Of a stretch of DNA of 64,000 bases, positions 55,749 to 64,000 are shown in pieces. Origin of the DNA: Tamilnaduibacter salinus. GTDB lineage: Bacteria > Pseudomonadota > Gammaproteobacteria > Pseudomonadales > Oleiphilaceae. The translations under genes and the position numbers were made by a program. The stretch is from positions 62,001 to 126,000 of the forward strand of contig NZ_QEKQ01000008.1 in assembly GCF_003096655.1 (NCBI RefSeq). Direction: 5' to 3'. The notes beneath the pieces are model-generated. The model was not told where the DNA came from and did no database searches. It was given only the letters and a program-made list of their open reading frames with translations. The stretch's first letter is position 1; each line of letters opens with the position of its first letter.

Positions 55749-56645
55749 ATCAAGACCATCTTCGCACAGGGACCCTGGCCGGGAATGCGCCTGATGGCGG
55801 TGGCCCTGCTGTCTCTCGTGCTGATGGTGGCGGATGCGCGCTTCCAGCGTGTCGATGACGTGCGCAGTGTACTCGGAACGATGCTGTCGCCGATTGTGTG
55901 GCTCGGGCACCTGCCGGAGGCCGTTGGTGAGTGGAGCGACAATGCGTTTTCGAGTCGCGAAGAGCTGCTGGCTGAAATCGACTCCCTCCGCGCCCGCCTG
56001 CTGGTTCTGGAGCGCCGTTCCAGCAAATACGCCACGCTCGCCGCCGACAACCGGGCGTTGCGCCATCTGGAAAGTGCCGCCAGCGAGCTGGATGAAAGCG
56101 TGCTGGTCGCCGACGTCATCGGCGTCACGCCGGATCCGTTCTCCCATGAGCTCATCATCAACAAGGGCGCTCGCGACAATGTCGGTGAGGGGCAGGCGAT
56201 CATCGATGCCGATGGACTGATGGGGCAGGTTATTGAAGTGAACCAGTTGACCTCCCGCGTACTGCTGGTCTCTGACAGCAGCCACGGGGTGCCCGTCAAG
56301 GTGCTGCGAAGCGGCGTCCGGGCGGTGCTGCTGGGTACGGGGCGTAAGGACACGCTCCAATTGATGCACGTTCCGGACACCGCTGACATCCGTGAGGGCG
56401 ACCTGCTGGTCAGCTCCGGCCTGGGCGGTCGGTTTCCGCGAGGGTATCCCGTCGCCCGGGTGGCGAGCATCGAAAGCCGGCCCGGGGCGGCCTTCTCGGA
56501 AATCGAGGCAGAGCCGGCGGCAGGTCTCAATACCAGTGACCTGGTGTTGGTGCTGTTCCAGAACGAGTCGCCGGCGCCGCCACCGACCACCCCGGGGGAC
56601 GAGGCGACAAAAGCGGGCGGTATGGAACAGGAGGCTGAAGGATGA
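55749..56645 (+). CDS. mreC: Rod-shape-determining protein MreC (apparent ATC start)
   Basis: 298 residues from ATC 55749. One N-terminal membrane segment (~13-30, MAVALLSLVLMVADARF) is followed by a coiled coil (ELLAEIDSLRARLLVLERR) and the periplasmic beta domain (VIGVTPDPFSHELIINKG). MreC joins MreB to the wall synthases. A perfect GGAGG (55736-55740) stands eight bases before ATC, and homologues begin at this point (usually MIKxLFA). The nearest ATG, 55704, is 15 codons upstream in a hairpin without a ribosome-binding site. Rare AUC initiation is therefore favoured. It overlaps mreD by four bases. Confidence 0.85.
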   Translation: MKTIFAQGPWPGMRLMAVALLSLVLMVADARFQRVDDVRSVLGTMLSPIVWLGHLPEAVGEWSDNAFSSREELLAEIDSLRARLLVLERRSSKYATLAADNRALRHLESAASELDESVLVADVIGVTPDPFSHELIINKGARDNVGEGQAIIDADGLMGQVIEVNQLTSRVLLVSDSSHGVPVKVLRSGVRAVLLGTGRKDTLQLMHVPDTADIREGDLLVSSGLGGRFPRGYPVARVASIESRPGAAFSEIEAEPAAGLNTSDLVLVLFQNESPAPPPTTPGDEATKAGGMEQEAEG

Positions 56646-57121
56646 GTCTGTCGGTCATCAGCTATCCGGTGTTTTTCGTCAGCGTCGTCGCTGCGATGGT
56701 TCTCAGTGTCTCGCTGTTCCCGGTCCAGTGGCTGGTGCTCCGGCCGGAATGGCTTGGGCTGATCGTGTTCTACTGGACCTTCCGGGCGCCGGGACGTTTT
56801 GGCGTGCTGGTGGCATGGCTGCTGGGCCTGATGCTTGATGTTCTGGAGTCCAGCACGCTGGGCGTCAACGCGTTTGCCATGGCACTGATCGCCTTCCTGG
56901 TGCTCACCACGCATCAGCGGCTGCGGATGTTCCCGTTGCCTCAGCAGTGTCTCATGGTGTTCCTGTTGTTGGGAATCAACCAGATGACTGTCCATTTTGC
57001 GGATCAGGTCCTGGGGTCGGGCACGCCCGGGTTCAGCTATCTGTTGCCGGCGCTGACCGGGGCGCTCGTCTGGCCATTTGTTTGCGCGGTGCTGGACCGT
57101 CTGAACCTGAAACTGGGGTAG
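56642..57121 (+). CDS. mreD: Rod-shape-determining protein MreD
   Basis: 159 residues, almost wholly hydrophobic with five to six membrane segments, including the DVLESSTLGVNAFAMALIAF region typical of MreD. It is an inner-membrane part of the elongasome with MreC and MreB. ATGA overlap with mreC. Confidence 0.92.
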   Translation: MSLSVISYPVFFVSVVAAMVLSVSLFPVQWLVLRPEWLGLIVFYWTFRAPGRFGVLVAWLLGLMLDVLESSTLGVNAFAMALIAFLVLTTHQRLRMFPLPQQCLMVFLLLGINQMTVHFADQVLGSGTPGFSYLLPALTGALVWPFVCAVLDRLNLKLG

Positions 57122-57124
57122 GGT

Positions 57125-57739
57125 ATGTCTGTTTCCGATTCGCTGATTCTGGCCTCGGCCTCGCCACGTCGGCGGGATCTGCTGCACCAGATCGGCCTGA
57201 CGTTCTCGGTTGCGCCGGTCGATATTGATGAGAGCCACCGGCCGGGTGAGCCCGCCTCTGACTACGTTGAGCGCCTGGCCCGTGAAAAGGCTGAGGCGGG
57301 TTATCGCCAGCACCCCGGTCACCGGGTTCTGGGCTCGGACACCACCGTGGTCCTGGATGGTGAGCCCCTCGGGAAACCCGTGGACCGGAACGATGCGCTC
57401 GATATGCTGCGGCGCCTGTCCGGGCGTGAACACGAGGTGCTGACCGGCGTGGCGCTGGCCAGACCGGAGGGTACCGGAAGTCGACAAGTCTCGACCCGCG
57501 TCTGTTTCCGGGAACTGTCGGAAGACGAGATGGTCGCCTACTGGGAGACGGGCGAACCGGTCGACAAGGCAGGAGGCTACGGAATTCAGGGGCGCGGCGG
57601 CGTTTTCGTCAGCGCCATCGAAGGCAGTTACAGCAACGTGGTCGGCCTGCCGCTCACCGAGACAGCGGATCTGCTGGCGTGGTCTGGGATGCCGGTCTGG
57701 CAGGTGTGGCAGACAACAACCGGAGAATGGAATGAGTGA
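57125..57739 (+). CDS. Maf family nucleotide pyrophosphatase (dTTP/UTP type, YhdE-like)
   Basis: 204 residues. LILASASPRRRDLLHQIG, then LGSDTTVVLDGEPLGKP with the catalytic Asp, and DKAGGYGIQGRGGVFV. Maf proteins hydrolyse canonical and modified nucleoside triphosphates and have been linked to septation. It lies three bases after mreD and overlaps rng by eight, so it belongs to the same transcript. Position after mreD identifies the YhdE-like paralogue; the specificity is by analogy. Confidence 0.93.
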   Translation: MSVSDSLILASASPRRRDLLHQIGLTFSVAPVDIDESHRPGEPASDYVERLAREKAEAGYRQHPGHRVLGSDTTVVLDGEPLGKPVDRNDALDMLRRLSGREHEVLTGVALARPEGTGSRQVSTRVCFRELSEDEMVAYWETGEPVDKAGGYGIQGRGGVFVSAIEGSYSNVVGLPLTETADLLAWSGMPVWQVWQTTTGEWNE

Positions 57740-59213
57740 GGAAATCCTGATCAACGTGACCCCCGTGGAAACACGGGTGGCCCTGGTTGAAAACGGGATG
57801 CTGCAGGAAGCGTACATTGAGCGCACGAGCCGGAAGGGCATCGTGGGCAATATCTACCGTGGCAAAGTGGTCCGCGTTCTGCCGGGCATGGAGGCGGCCT
57901 TTGTCGATATCGGCCTGGAACGGGCCGCGTTCATCCATGCCTCCGATGTGTCCGTGCCCGAAAACGGTGACGGCGCCGCGGAGGAGTCCTCCCGAAGTGT
58001 ACCGGACATCCGTTCCCTGCTGCGCGAAGGGCAGTCGCTGGTAGTCCAGGTCACCAAGGATCCGATCGGCACCAAGGGCGCCCGCCTGACGACCCAGCTC
58101 TCCATCCCCTCCCGGTATCTGGTGTTCATGCCCGACGCCAGCCACATTGGTGTGTCCCAGCGCATTGAGGACGACAACGAGCGCAGCCGACTGCGCACTC
58201 ACATTGAGCGTTGTGCCGAGGCCATGGGCGATGAGCGGGGTGGGTATATCATTCGGACTGCCGCGGAAGGCGTGCCCGAAGAGGATCTGCGTGCGGATCT
58301 GGAGTACCTGCACCGCGTGCTTCGCTCGGTCAACGAGCGGGCCGGGACCAGCCCGGTGCCGAGTGTGATCTATCAGGATCTGCCGCTGTTCATCCGCACT
58401 GTCCGGGACCTTGTCCGCTCGCAAACGGAAAAGGTCCGTATTGATTCGCGCGAGAGTCACCAGCGCGTGATGGCGTTCGTCGAGGATTTCGTGACCGAAA
58501 TTGCGGACATGGTCGAGTATTACCCGGGAGAGCGTCCGTTGTTCGACCTTTACAGTGTCGAGGACGAAATTCAGAAGGCTCTGAGTCGAAAGGTCCAGCT
58601 CAAGTCCGGCGGCTACGTCATCATCGATCAGACCGAGGCGATGACCACCATTGATATCAACACCGGTGCGTTCGTCGGCCACCGGAATCTGGAAGAAACC
58701 ATTTTCAAGACGAACCTGGAGGCCGCGCGGGCGATCAGCCGTCAGCTGCGCCTGCGCAACCTCGGGGGGATCATCATCATCGACTTCATCGATATGGAGG
58801 ACTCGGAGCACCAGCGTCAGGTTCTGCGGATGCTGGAGAAAATGCTGGAGCGTGATCATGCCCGGACCAAGATCACCGGCGTCTCTGAGCTCGGGTTGGT
58901 GGAGATGACCCGTAAACGCACCACCGAGAGCCTCGGACAGGTGCTGTGTGAGCCCTGTCCGATCTGTGAGGGGCGTGGATTCCTCAAGACGGCCGAAACG
59001 GTGTGCTATGAGGTGTTCCGGGAAATTATGCGGGTCAATCGTGCCTATGACGTTGGGGGGTATCTGGTGATGGCCTCACAGAAGATCGTGGACCGATTGT
59101 TGGATGAGGAATCCGATAACGTGGCCGATCTTGAAACGTTCATCGACAAGACGATTCGATTTCAGGTGGAACCGTTCTACAGTCAGGAGCAGTATGATGT
59201 GGTTCTCCTGTAG
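57732..59213 (+). CDS. rng: Ribonuclease G
   Basis: 493 residues. An S1 RNA-binding domain (~38-125, starting GNIYRGKVVRVLPGMEAAFVDIG) precedes the RNase E/G catalytic core with the Asp of IIIDFIDMED and the zinc-link CEPCPICEG. RNase G matures the 5' end of 16S rRNA and degrades some mRNAs. It lacks the long C-terminal scaffold of RNase E. Starts inside the end of maf. Confidence 0.95.
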   Translation: MSEEILINVTPVETRVALVENGMLQEAYIERTSRKGIVGNIYRGKVVRVLPGMEAAFVDIGLERAAFIHASDVSVPENGDGAAEESSRSVPDIRSLLREGQSLVVQVTKDPIGTKGARLTTQLSIPSRYLVFMPDASHIGVSQRIEDDNERSRLRTHIERCAEAMGDERGGYIIRTAAEGVPEEDLRADLEYLHRVLRSVNERAGTSPVPSVIYQDLPLFIRTVRDLVRSQTEKVRIDSRESHQRVMAFVEDFVTEIADMVEYYPGERPLFDLYSVEDEIQKALSRKVQLKSGGYVIIDQTEAMTTIDINTGAFVGHRNLEETIFKTNLEAARAISRQLRLRNLGGIIIIDFIDMEDSEHQRQVLRMLEKMLERDHARTKITGVSELGLVEMTRKRTTESLGQVLCEPCPICEGRGFLKTAETVCYEVFREIMRVNRAYDVGGYLVMASQKIVDRLLDEESDNVADLETFIDKTIRFQVEPFYSQEQYDVVLL

Positions 59214-59253
59214 GAATCGCACTGACGCGTAACCGGTCCTGAAAGGTCTTTGA

Positions 59254-62200
59254 ATGACCCGATCCTCTTCGGCTACCGATCCTGTTCGCCCGCCGATGGC
59301 ACTGCGCTGGCTTCGCCGGATCAGCAGTCTTGTCTGGTGGCTGGTGCTGGCCGCGCTGGTGTTGCTGGCGTTGTATGTCGGACTGGGGCGTCAGCTGGTC
59401 GGTCAGATCGACCGCTATCGTGACACGCTGACGACTCAACTGGCCGATCAGCTCGGCCAACCCGTGCGGATTGAGGCGCTCCGGGGCAGCTGGGAGGGGC
59501 TTGACCCGGTTGTGCGGGTCGACCGACTGCGACTGATGGACACAGAGGAGCCGACCGAGCGGGCCCTGACCCTGCGCCGACTGCGGATTCGTCCGGATGT
59601 TGTGGGGTCATTGCTGGCGGGCCGGCTGGTGTTCCGGGACCTGTCGGCAGACGGCCTGGACCTGACCATTCGCCAGTCCCGAGGCGGTAATCTCGGTGTG
59701 GACGGCGTTCGACTGGTCCGGCCTGAAAAGCTGCCCATCCGCGAGATCATCCGCACCGAGCCGCGGATCAAGCGCTTGATCAGCCGGGCTGGCGAATGGC
59801 TGTCGAATCCCTCAATCCGAATCAATCAGGTCGACCTGAGTCTGGCCGTTCCTGGCCAGCCGGATCAGACGTTTTTCATTCCCCGGCTGGTGCTCGGCTT
59901 TCATCAGGGCACTTTCCGCGCCTGGGGGCGTGTCATGAAGCCCCGTTCCACCACTCAGCTCCTGCGGTTCCACCTGGAAGGAGACCGGTTCTTCCGGGGG
60001 GAGTTCAATGGCCGTCTCTTTGTCGACGTCGATTCCGGCCGGTTATTTGATCCTTTGATGCAGGAGTACAGCTGGCGAGGCCTGGAGGTGGCGGGCTTTG
60101 ATCTGAGCGGCGAGGGCTGGCTGCATTACACCGATGGTGCGCTCCAGCGCGTCAATGCGAATCTGGAGATGCCCTGGTTGCAGCTCCGGCGGAACGGTGA
60201 GGACCGCCCCCCCATTGAATCCGTCTCGGCGCAGATTGGGTGGGTTCCGGCTTCGTCCGGCCCGGGGCAAATGGTGATTGAAGAGCTGACCTGGCAGTGG
60301 GATGGGCGCAAGGGTGGCCCCGTGGATGCCTTCTGGGCCCGTCGCGAAGCCCGTGATCAACTCTGGTTCAGTGAGTTGCCGGCGGGTCTGGTAATGGCCA
60401 TGGCGGAAGCGTTGGCGCCCATGCCGCAATCGCTGCGCGACACCCTGGCGAACTACCGGCCCGGGGGACACCTCACCGACGTGCGGGCGCAGTGGCCTGC
60501 GCCAGATGGCGGTTTCACGCTCGGTGCCGGCCTGGACGCCGTGTCCGTCCGTGCCCACGATGGGGCGCCGGGCGTGCAGAATCTGGATGGACGCCTGAGT
60601 ATGACTGCCCGGAGCGGGACGGTCGTCGCCGATGCCCGCGATATGACCCTGAGTTTTCCCAAGCTGTTTCGGGGGCCCTGGACGTTCCGGCAGGTTGAGT
60701 CGCAGGTACGCTGGACGATTGACGAGGGAGACATCCGGGTATGGTCCGACCGGATCGACATGGATTACCAGCAGGGCACCACCTTCCAGGGTGCGTTTGA
60801 CCTGCGACTGAACAACCCCGGTGACGATGTGCTGTCGATGCGGATCGACACACGCGATGCCCAGGCCGCCATGCTGGCGGATTTTCTACCCGCGAGAGTG
60901 ATTGACCGCGAATTCTACGATTGGCTGACAGGCGCCGTGGAAAGCGGGCGAATTGCTGAGGGGCGGTACTATGGCCACGGTAATATCACTCCGGGCTCGC
61001 CGGATGGCAGCTTCACCAGCAGTATGCAGTACCGCCTGGAAGACGCCCGTATCCGTTATCAGAACGATTGGCCCGCTCTGGTCGGCACCGATGCCGATAT
61101 TGCTGTTCAGGGTCGTCAGGCACGCATTCGCGTTGATCAGGCCCAGACTGGGGATCTTGCCCTCAAACCCTCTTTGATCCGTGTGGATGGCCGGCCGGAT
61201 CCGGCCATTGTGACCGTTGAAACCGGGGGGCGGTTCGACGGCGCCGCAGCCCGTCAGTGGCTGTTGGCCTCGCCTCTGTCTTCGTCCCTGACGCCGCTCC
61301 GGAATCTGGCGTTCAGTGGCCCCTTCTCGGCCGATGTGGCTCTCACGCTGCCGTTGTCGGACGACGCTTCGCCGGATCTGGACCTGACGTTTGCTCCGGA
61401 TGGCATGGCCATTCGCTGGCCCGATCCTGCCTTGTCCTGGCAGTCCCTGACCGGCACCGTCCGGTACCGGTCCGATGATGGCTTCCGGGCCGGCGATCTG
61501 TCAGCCCGTTTTTTGGGCGAGCCTGTGAGGGTCACACTGGCACGGCCTTCGCCGGAAGCATTCCGGCTGCACCAGCAGGGCGCGATCGACATGGGTCAAC
61601 TGAGCGATCAATTGGGCCGGGCCTTGCCGGGGCTGGAAGGGCGTATGGCTTACGATGCGGTCCTGGAGGCCGGGGGCGGGCGTGGTCCGAGGATGAGGTT
61701 GTCGTCTGGCCTGGATGGTGTTCAGGTTGACTGGCCGGCGCCACTGGACAAGGCGCGGGGAGCGGCGGCTCCCATCGATCTGATGCTGGACTGGTCGACG
61801 TCGAAGGCGAGGCGGCTGTCGGTGGACTGGCCCGAACGGCTGGGCGTGCGAGCGCGCCTTCCAGAAACCGGACCACCGTGGGTTCATATGACCGTGGGCG
61901 GCGGAATGGTGGAAGCGCCGAAGGGCGCCGGCGTGCGCATTACCGGGCAGTTGGAGACACTGGATGTCGCAGACTGGCGGAGCGCCCTGGCGCGCTTGAC
62001 GTCGGACAACGCGTCCGGCGGCACCGCGTTGCGCTCCGCCAGTCTCTCGGTGGGGCAGTTCGTGGCGGGAGATCTCTCGTTCGAGCGGCTTGGCATCGAA
62101 GCGGAGCGTTTGTCAGAGTCCTGGGAGCTGGCACTGTCCGGTCCGGACATGAGCGGGACCATCTCGATACCGGATGGCCCGTCGGAAGCCGTCGATGCCC

Positions 62201-63138
62201 GGTTCGACCGATTGGCGCTGAGCGCCGGGGATGATGCCAGCCGGGCCTCGGCAACTGAGGATGACACCATGCCCCGGTTTTTGGCGCTGTCCGTCGCCGA
62301 CTGGCCGGATGTCGACCTGACGGTTGAGCAGTTGCAGCAGGGGAGTCGGAACATGGGGCGCTGGTCGTTGCAGATGCGTACCGGGACGGACCAGCTGACG
62401 ATTGATCCGCTGACCGTACGGACCGGTTCCATGGCGTTCGAGGGGGAGCTGTCCTGGGCGCTGTCGTCAGACCGGATGCACGAAAGTACACGGCTCGACG
62501 GTCGCTTCAGCGGTGAGAACCTGGCGGACCTGAGCGCCTGGATTGACGGCAGTATTCCGGTGCGCAGCGAGAAAACCCGCGCGGAACTCCGTCTGAACTG
62601 GCCCGGAGGGCCCGCGGATCTTGATGTTGCGGAGCTTGGGGGAGATCTGAGTTTTCGCCTTGAGAACGGGGCGATCCTGGAGCAGGGCAACACCGCCCAG
62701 ATGTTCCGCGTCTTTGGCATTCTGAACTCTGACACGCTCTGGCGGCGGTTGCAGCTGGACTTTTCGGATCTCTATGAAGCGGGCGTGACGTTTGATGCCA
62801 TGTCCGGCAAGGCGCTGATCCGTGGTGGGGAACTGACCTGGCAGCCGGAAATGCAGATTGCCGGGCCCTCCGGCGCATTCCGTCTGACCGGCCGGACGGA
62901 TCTGGCCACCGAGGCGCTGGACATGGAGCTGGTGGTCGTCCTGCCGCTGACCCAGAACCTGCCTCTGGCGGCGGTGCTTATGGGCGCGTCCGCTCCGATC
63001 GGTGGTGCCCTGTTCGTTCTTGATAAACTGTTGGGGGATCCGTTAAGCAAGCTGACCAGCGCAACTTACTCGGTTCAGGGCACCTGGGATCAGCCCCGGG
63101 TGAACATGAAGACGGTGTTCGACACAGGTGGGGAGTGA
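59254..63138 (+). CDS. yhdP: YhdP-family AsmA-like envelope protein
   Basis: 1294 residues, the usual very large size. One N-terminal membrane segment (~28-50, SLVWWLVLAALVLLALYVGLG) anchors a long beta-rich periplasmic body made of AsmA-like repeats, ending in the conserved FRVFGILNSDTLWRRLQLDF and the hydrophobic PLTQNLPLAAVLMGASAPIGGA segment. YhdP, with TamB and YdbH, carries phospholipids to the outer membrane in E. coli. Next to rng and the nitrilase as in pseudomonads. Overall Asp/Arg-rich. Confidence 0.93.
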   Translation: MTRSSSATDPVRPPMALRWLRRISSLVWWLVLAALVLLALYVGLGRQLVGQIDRYRDTLTTQLADQLGQPVRIEALRGSWEGLDPVVRVDRLRLMDTEEPTERALTLRRLRIRPDVVGSLLAGRLVFRDLSADGLDLTIRQSRGGNLGVDGVRLVRPEKLPIREIIRTEPRIKRLISRAGEWLSNPSIRINQVDLSLAVPGQPDQTFFIPRLVLGFHQGTFRAWGRVMKPRSTTQLLRFHLEGDRFFRGEFNGRLFVDVDSGRLFDPLMQEYSWRGLEVAGFDLSGEGWLHYTDGALQRVNANLEMPWLQLRRNGEDRPPIESVSAQIGWVPASSGPGQMVIEELTWQWDGRKGGPVDAFWARREARDQLWFSELPAGLVMAMAEALAPMPQSLRDTLANYRPGGHLTDVRAQWPAPDGGFTLGAGLDAVSVRAHDGAPGVQNLDGRLSMTARSGTVVADARDMTLSFPKLFRGPWTFRQVESQVRWTIDEGDIRVWSDRIDMDYQQGTTFQGAFDLRLNNPGDDVLSMRIDTRDAQAAMLADFLPARVIDREFYDWLTGAVESGRIAEGRYYGHGNITPGSPDGSFTSSMQYRLEDARIRYQNDWPALVGTDADIAVQGRQARIRVDQAQTGDLALKPSLIRVDGRPDPAIVTVETGGRFDGAAARQWLLASPLSSSLTPLRNLAFSGPFSADVALTLPLSDDASPDLDLTFAPDGMAIRWPDPALSWQSLTGTVRYRSDDGFRAGDLSARFLGEPVRVTLARPSPEAFRLHQQGAIDMGQLSDQLGRALPGLEGRMAYDAVLEAGGGRGPRMRLSSGLDGVQVDWPAPLDKARGAAAPIDLMLDWSTSKARRLSVDWPERLGVRARLPETGPPWVHMTVGGGMVEAPKGAGVRITGQLETLDVADWRSALARLTSDNASGGTALRSASLSVGQFVAGDLSFERLGIEAERLSESWELALSGPDMSGTISIPDGPSEAVDARFDRLALSAGDDASRASATEDDTMPRFLALSVADWPDVDLTVEQLQQGSRNMGRWSLQMRTGTDQLTIDPLTVRTGSMAFEGELSWALSSDRMHESTRLDGRFSGENLADLSAWIDGSIPVRSEKTRAELRLNWPGGPADLDVAELGGDLSFRLENGAILEQGNTAQMFRVFGILNSDTLWRRLQLDFSDLYEAGVTFDAMSGKALIRGGELTWQPEMQIAGPSGAFRLTGRTDLATEALDMELVVVLPLTQNLPLAAVLMGASAPIGGALFVLDKLLGDPLSKLTSATYSVQGTWDQPRVNMKTVFDTGGE

Positions 63139-63139
63139 T

Positions 63140-63970
63140 ATGAGCGATCAGCGTGTGGCTGTCATCCAGATGGTGAGTGGACACGAACCTGAAACCAACC
63201 TCGCCGACGCCAGCCGCCAGCTGGAACAAGCCCGCGATGCGGGTGCCCGGGTGGCCGTGCTGCCGGAGAATTTTGCGGTGCTGAGCACACGTCAGATGCT
63301 GGAACGGGGCCAGTCGGAGATCTCACCCGATGGCCCAATCCGGCACTTCCTGGCGAGCGAGAGCCGTCGTCTGGGACTCTGGATTGTGGGTGGGTCGCTG
63401 CCCGCCGCTGTGCGGCCCGACGGCAGCCCGATTGAGGACCGGGTCCGGGCGGCTTGTTTCGTGTTTGATGACAAGGGACAGGAAGTGGCTCGCTACGACA
63501 AGATCCACCTCTTCGATGCGGAAGTGTCGGATGCGCAGGGCCGTTACCGCGAGTCGGACACGTTTGAGCCGGGGGAGTCGGTGGAAGTCATCGATACCCC
63601 GGTCGGGCGCCTTGGGCTGGCGATCTGCTACGACCTGCGTTTTCCAGAGCTGTTCCGGGCATTGCGGGAACGGGGTGCGGAGTGGGTGACCCTTCCCAGC
63701 GCCTTCACCTATCAGACCGGCTTCGCCCACTGGCACCCGCTGATCCGGGCCCGGGCCATCGAGAATCAGGTGTGGATGGTCGCCCCGGACCAGGGGGGCT
63801 GGCACTCCAGCAAGCGTCGGACCTATGGTCACTCGATGATCGTGGACCCCTGGGGTGCCGTCATTGCTGAGGCCGACGAGGGCCCGGACATCCGAACGGC
63901 CGATCTCGATCCACAGACCCTGGCCGGGTTGCGCGAGCGCATGCCGGTGTGGGGGCACCGGCGTTTGTAG
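63140..63970 (+). CDS. Carbon-nitrogen hydrolase (Nit1/deaminated glutathione amidase-like)
   Basis: 276 residues of the nitrilase superfamily with the triad Glu in VLPENFAVL, Lys in YDKIHLFDAEV and Cys in LGLAICYDLRFPELFRAL, and LPSAFTYQTGFAHWH as in the Nit branch. The eukaryotic Nit1 and bacterial YbeM cleave deaminated glutathione, a metabolite-repair role; this assignment is by branch similarity. The start at 63140 follows GGGGAG and lies one base after the yhdP stop. tldD usually follows, outside the window. Confidence 0.88.
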   Translation: MSDQRVAVIQMVSGHEPETNLADASRQLEQARDAGARVAVLPENFAVLSTRQMLERGQSEISPDGPIRHFLASESRRLGLWIVGGSLPAAVRPDGSPIEDRVRAACFVFDDKGQEVARYDKIHLFDAEVSDAQGRYRESDTFEPGESVEVIDTPVGRLGLAICYDLRFPELFRALRERGAEWVTLPSAFTYQTGFAHWHPLIRARAIENQVWMVAPDQGGWHSSKRRTYGHSMIVDPWGAVIAEADEGPDIRTADLDPQTLAGLRERMPVWGHRRL

Positions 63971-63983
63971 CAAGAGAGTGTTG

Positions 63984-64000
63984 GCCACGGAAAGACACGG
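63984..64000. repeat. CCACGG-type repeat, left end at the window edge
   Basis: GCCACGGAAAGACACGG, matching the left ends at 40859 and 47069, begins 13 bases after the nitrilase stop and is cut by the window edge. As in the 47-kb copy, it follows closely on a stop codon. Confidence 0.6.

Noticed and set aside
55730-57850. 706-codon minus-strand open frame under mreC, mreD, maf and the start of rng
   Set aside because: It is antisense to four well-supported genes, has no motif, and long antisense frames are expected at this GC content.

Overview
The window is a GC-rich, densely packed chromosomal segment of a gammaproteobacterium. Its blocks (tsaE-amiB-mutL-miaA-hfq-hflXKC-hisZ-purA; comF/bioBFHCD followed by a small flagellin-rod-like gene and acyl-CoA dehydrogenases; holA-lptE-leuS-ybeL; lnt-corC-ybeY-ybeZ-miaB; gatBAC/mreBCD-maf-rng-yhdP-nitrilase) match, from memory, the order in pseudomonads and their marine or halophilic relatives (Marinobacter/Oceanospirillales type). 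The genus cannot be fixed from the sequence alone. No rRNA, tRNA, CRISPR, prophage or full-length transposase was seen.

Layout. 1-11.7 kb, plus strand: end of nnr, then tRNA t6A (tsaE), cell separation (amiB), mismatch repair (mutL), tRNA i6A (miaA), RNA chaperone (hfq), GTPase hflX, FtsH regulators hflKC, hisZ, purA. 12.0-16.8 kb, minus strand: cmoB-cmoA, a small membrane protein, srkA, a second small membrane protein, a DMT exporter. 16.9-24.9 kb: an L-2-hydroxyglutarate-oxidase-like gene converges on comF, then the divergent biotin operon bioBFHCD sits behind a clear BirA-type operator, followed by two small genes. 25.1-34.8 kb: a fatty/organic acid catabolic block with two DmdC-like acyl-CoA dehydrogenases, a DmdB-like acyl-CoA ligase, a permease and a FixL/FixJ-like two-component pair. 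34.9-47 kb: an endonuclease I-like protein without the catalytic pair, holA-lptE-leuS, ybeL, the lnt-corC-ybeY-ybeZ-miaB operon, trmH. 47.2-54.4 kb, minus strand: yejK, cysN-cysD, gatB-gatA-gatC. 54.6-64 kb, plus strand: mreBCD, maf, rng, yhdP and a nitrilase.

The genes are ordinary housekeeping ones; the less ordinary material lies between them. Three palindromic, MITE-like elements sit end to end on CTAG tetranucleotides, and in each case a flanking CTAG supplies the TAG stop codon of a neighbouring gene (the oxidoreductase and comF at 18.0-18.5 kb; holA at 35.95 kb). A second family, with inverted ends reading GCCACGGAAAGACACGG, recurs at 40.9, 47.1 and probably 64.0 kb, with a single end at 11.95 kb. 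A third, at 11.7 and 15.7 kb, is a multi-hairpin element whose two copies differ by paired, compensatory changes.

Other points: mreC appears to start at an AUC codon behind a perfect GGAGG; CysN carries an APS-kinase-like tail without a P-loop; MutL has the nicking-endonuclease motif; PsrA-like palindromes overlap the promoter of the first acyl-CoA dehydrogenase.
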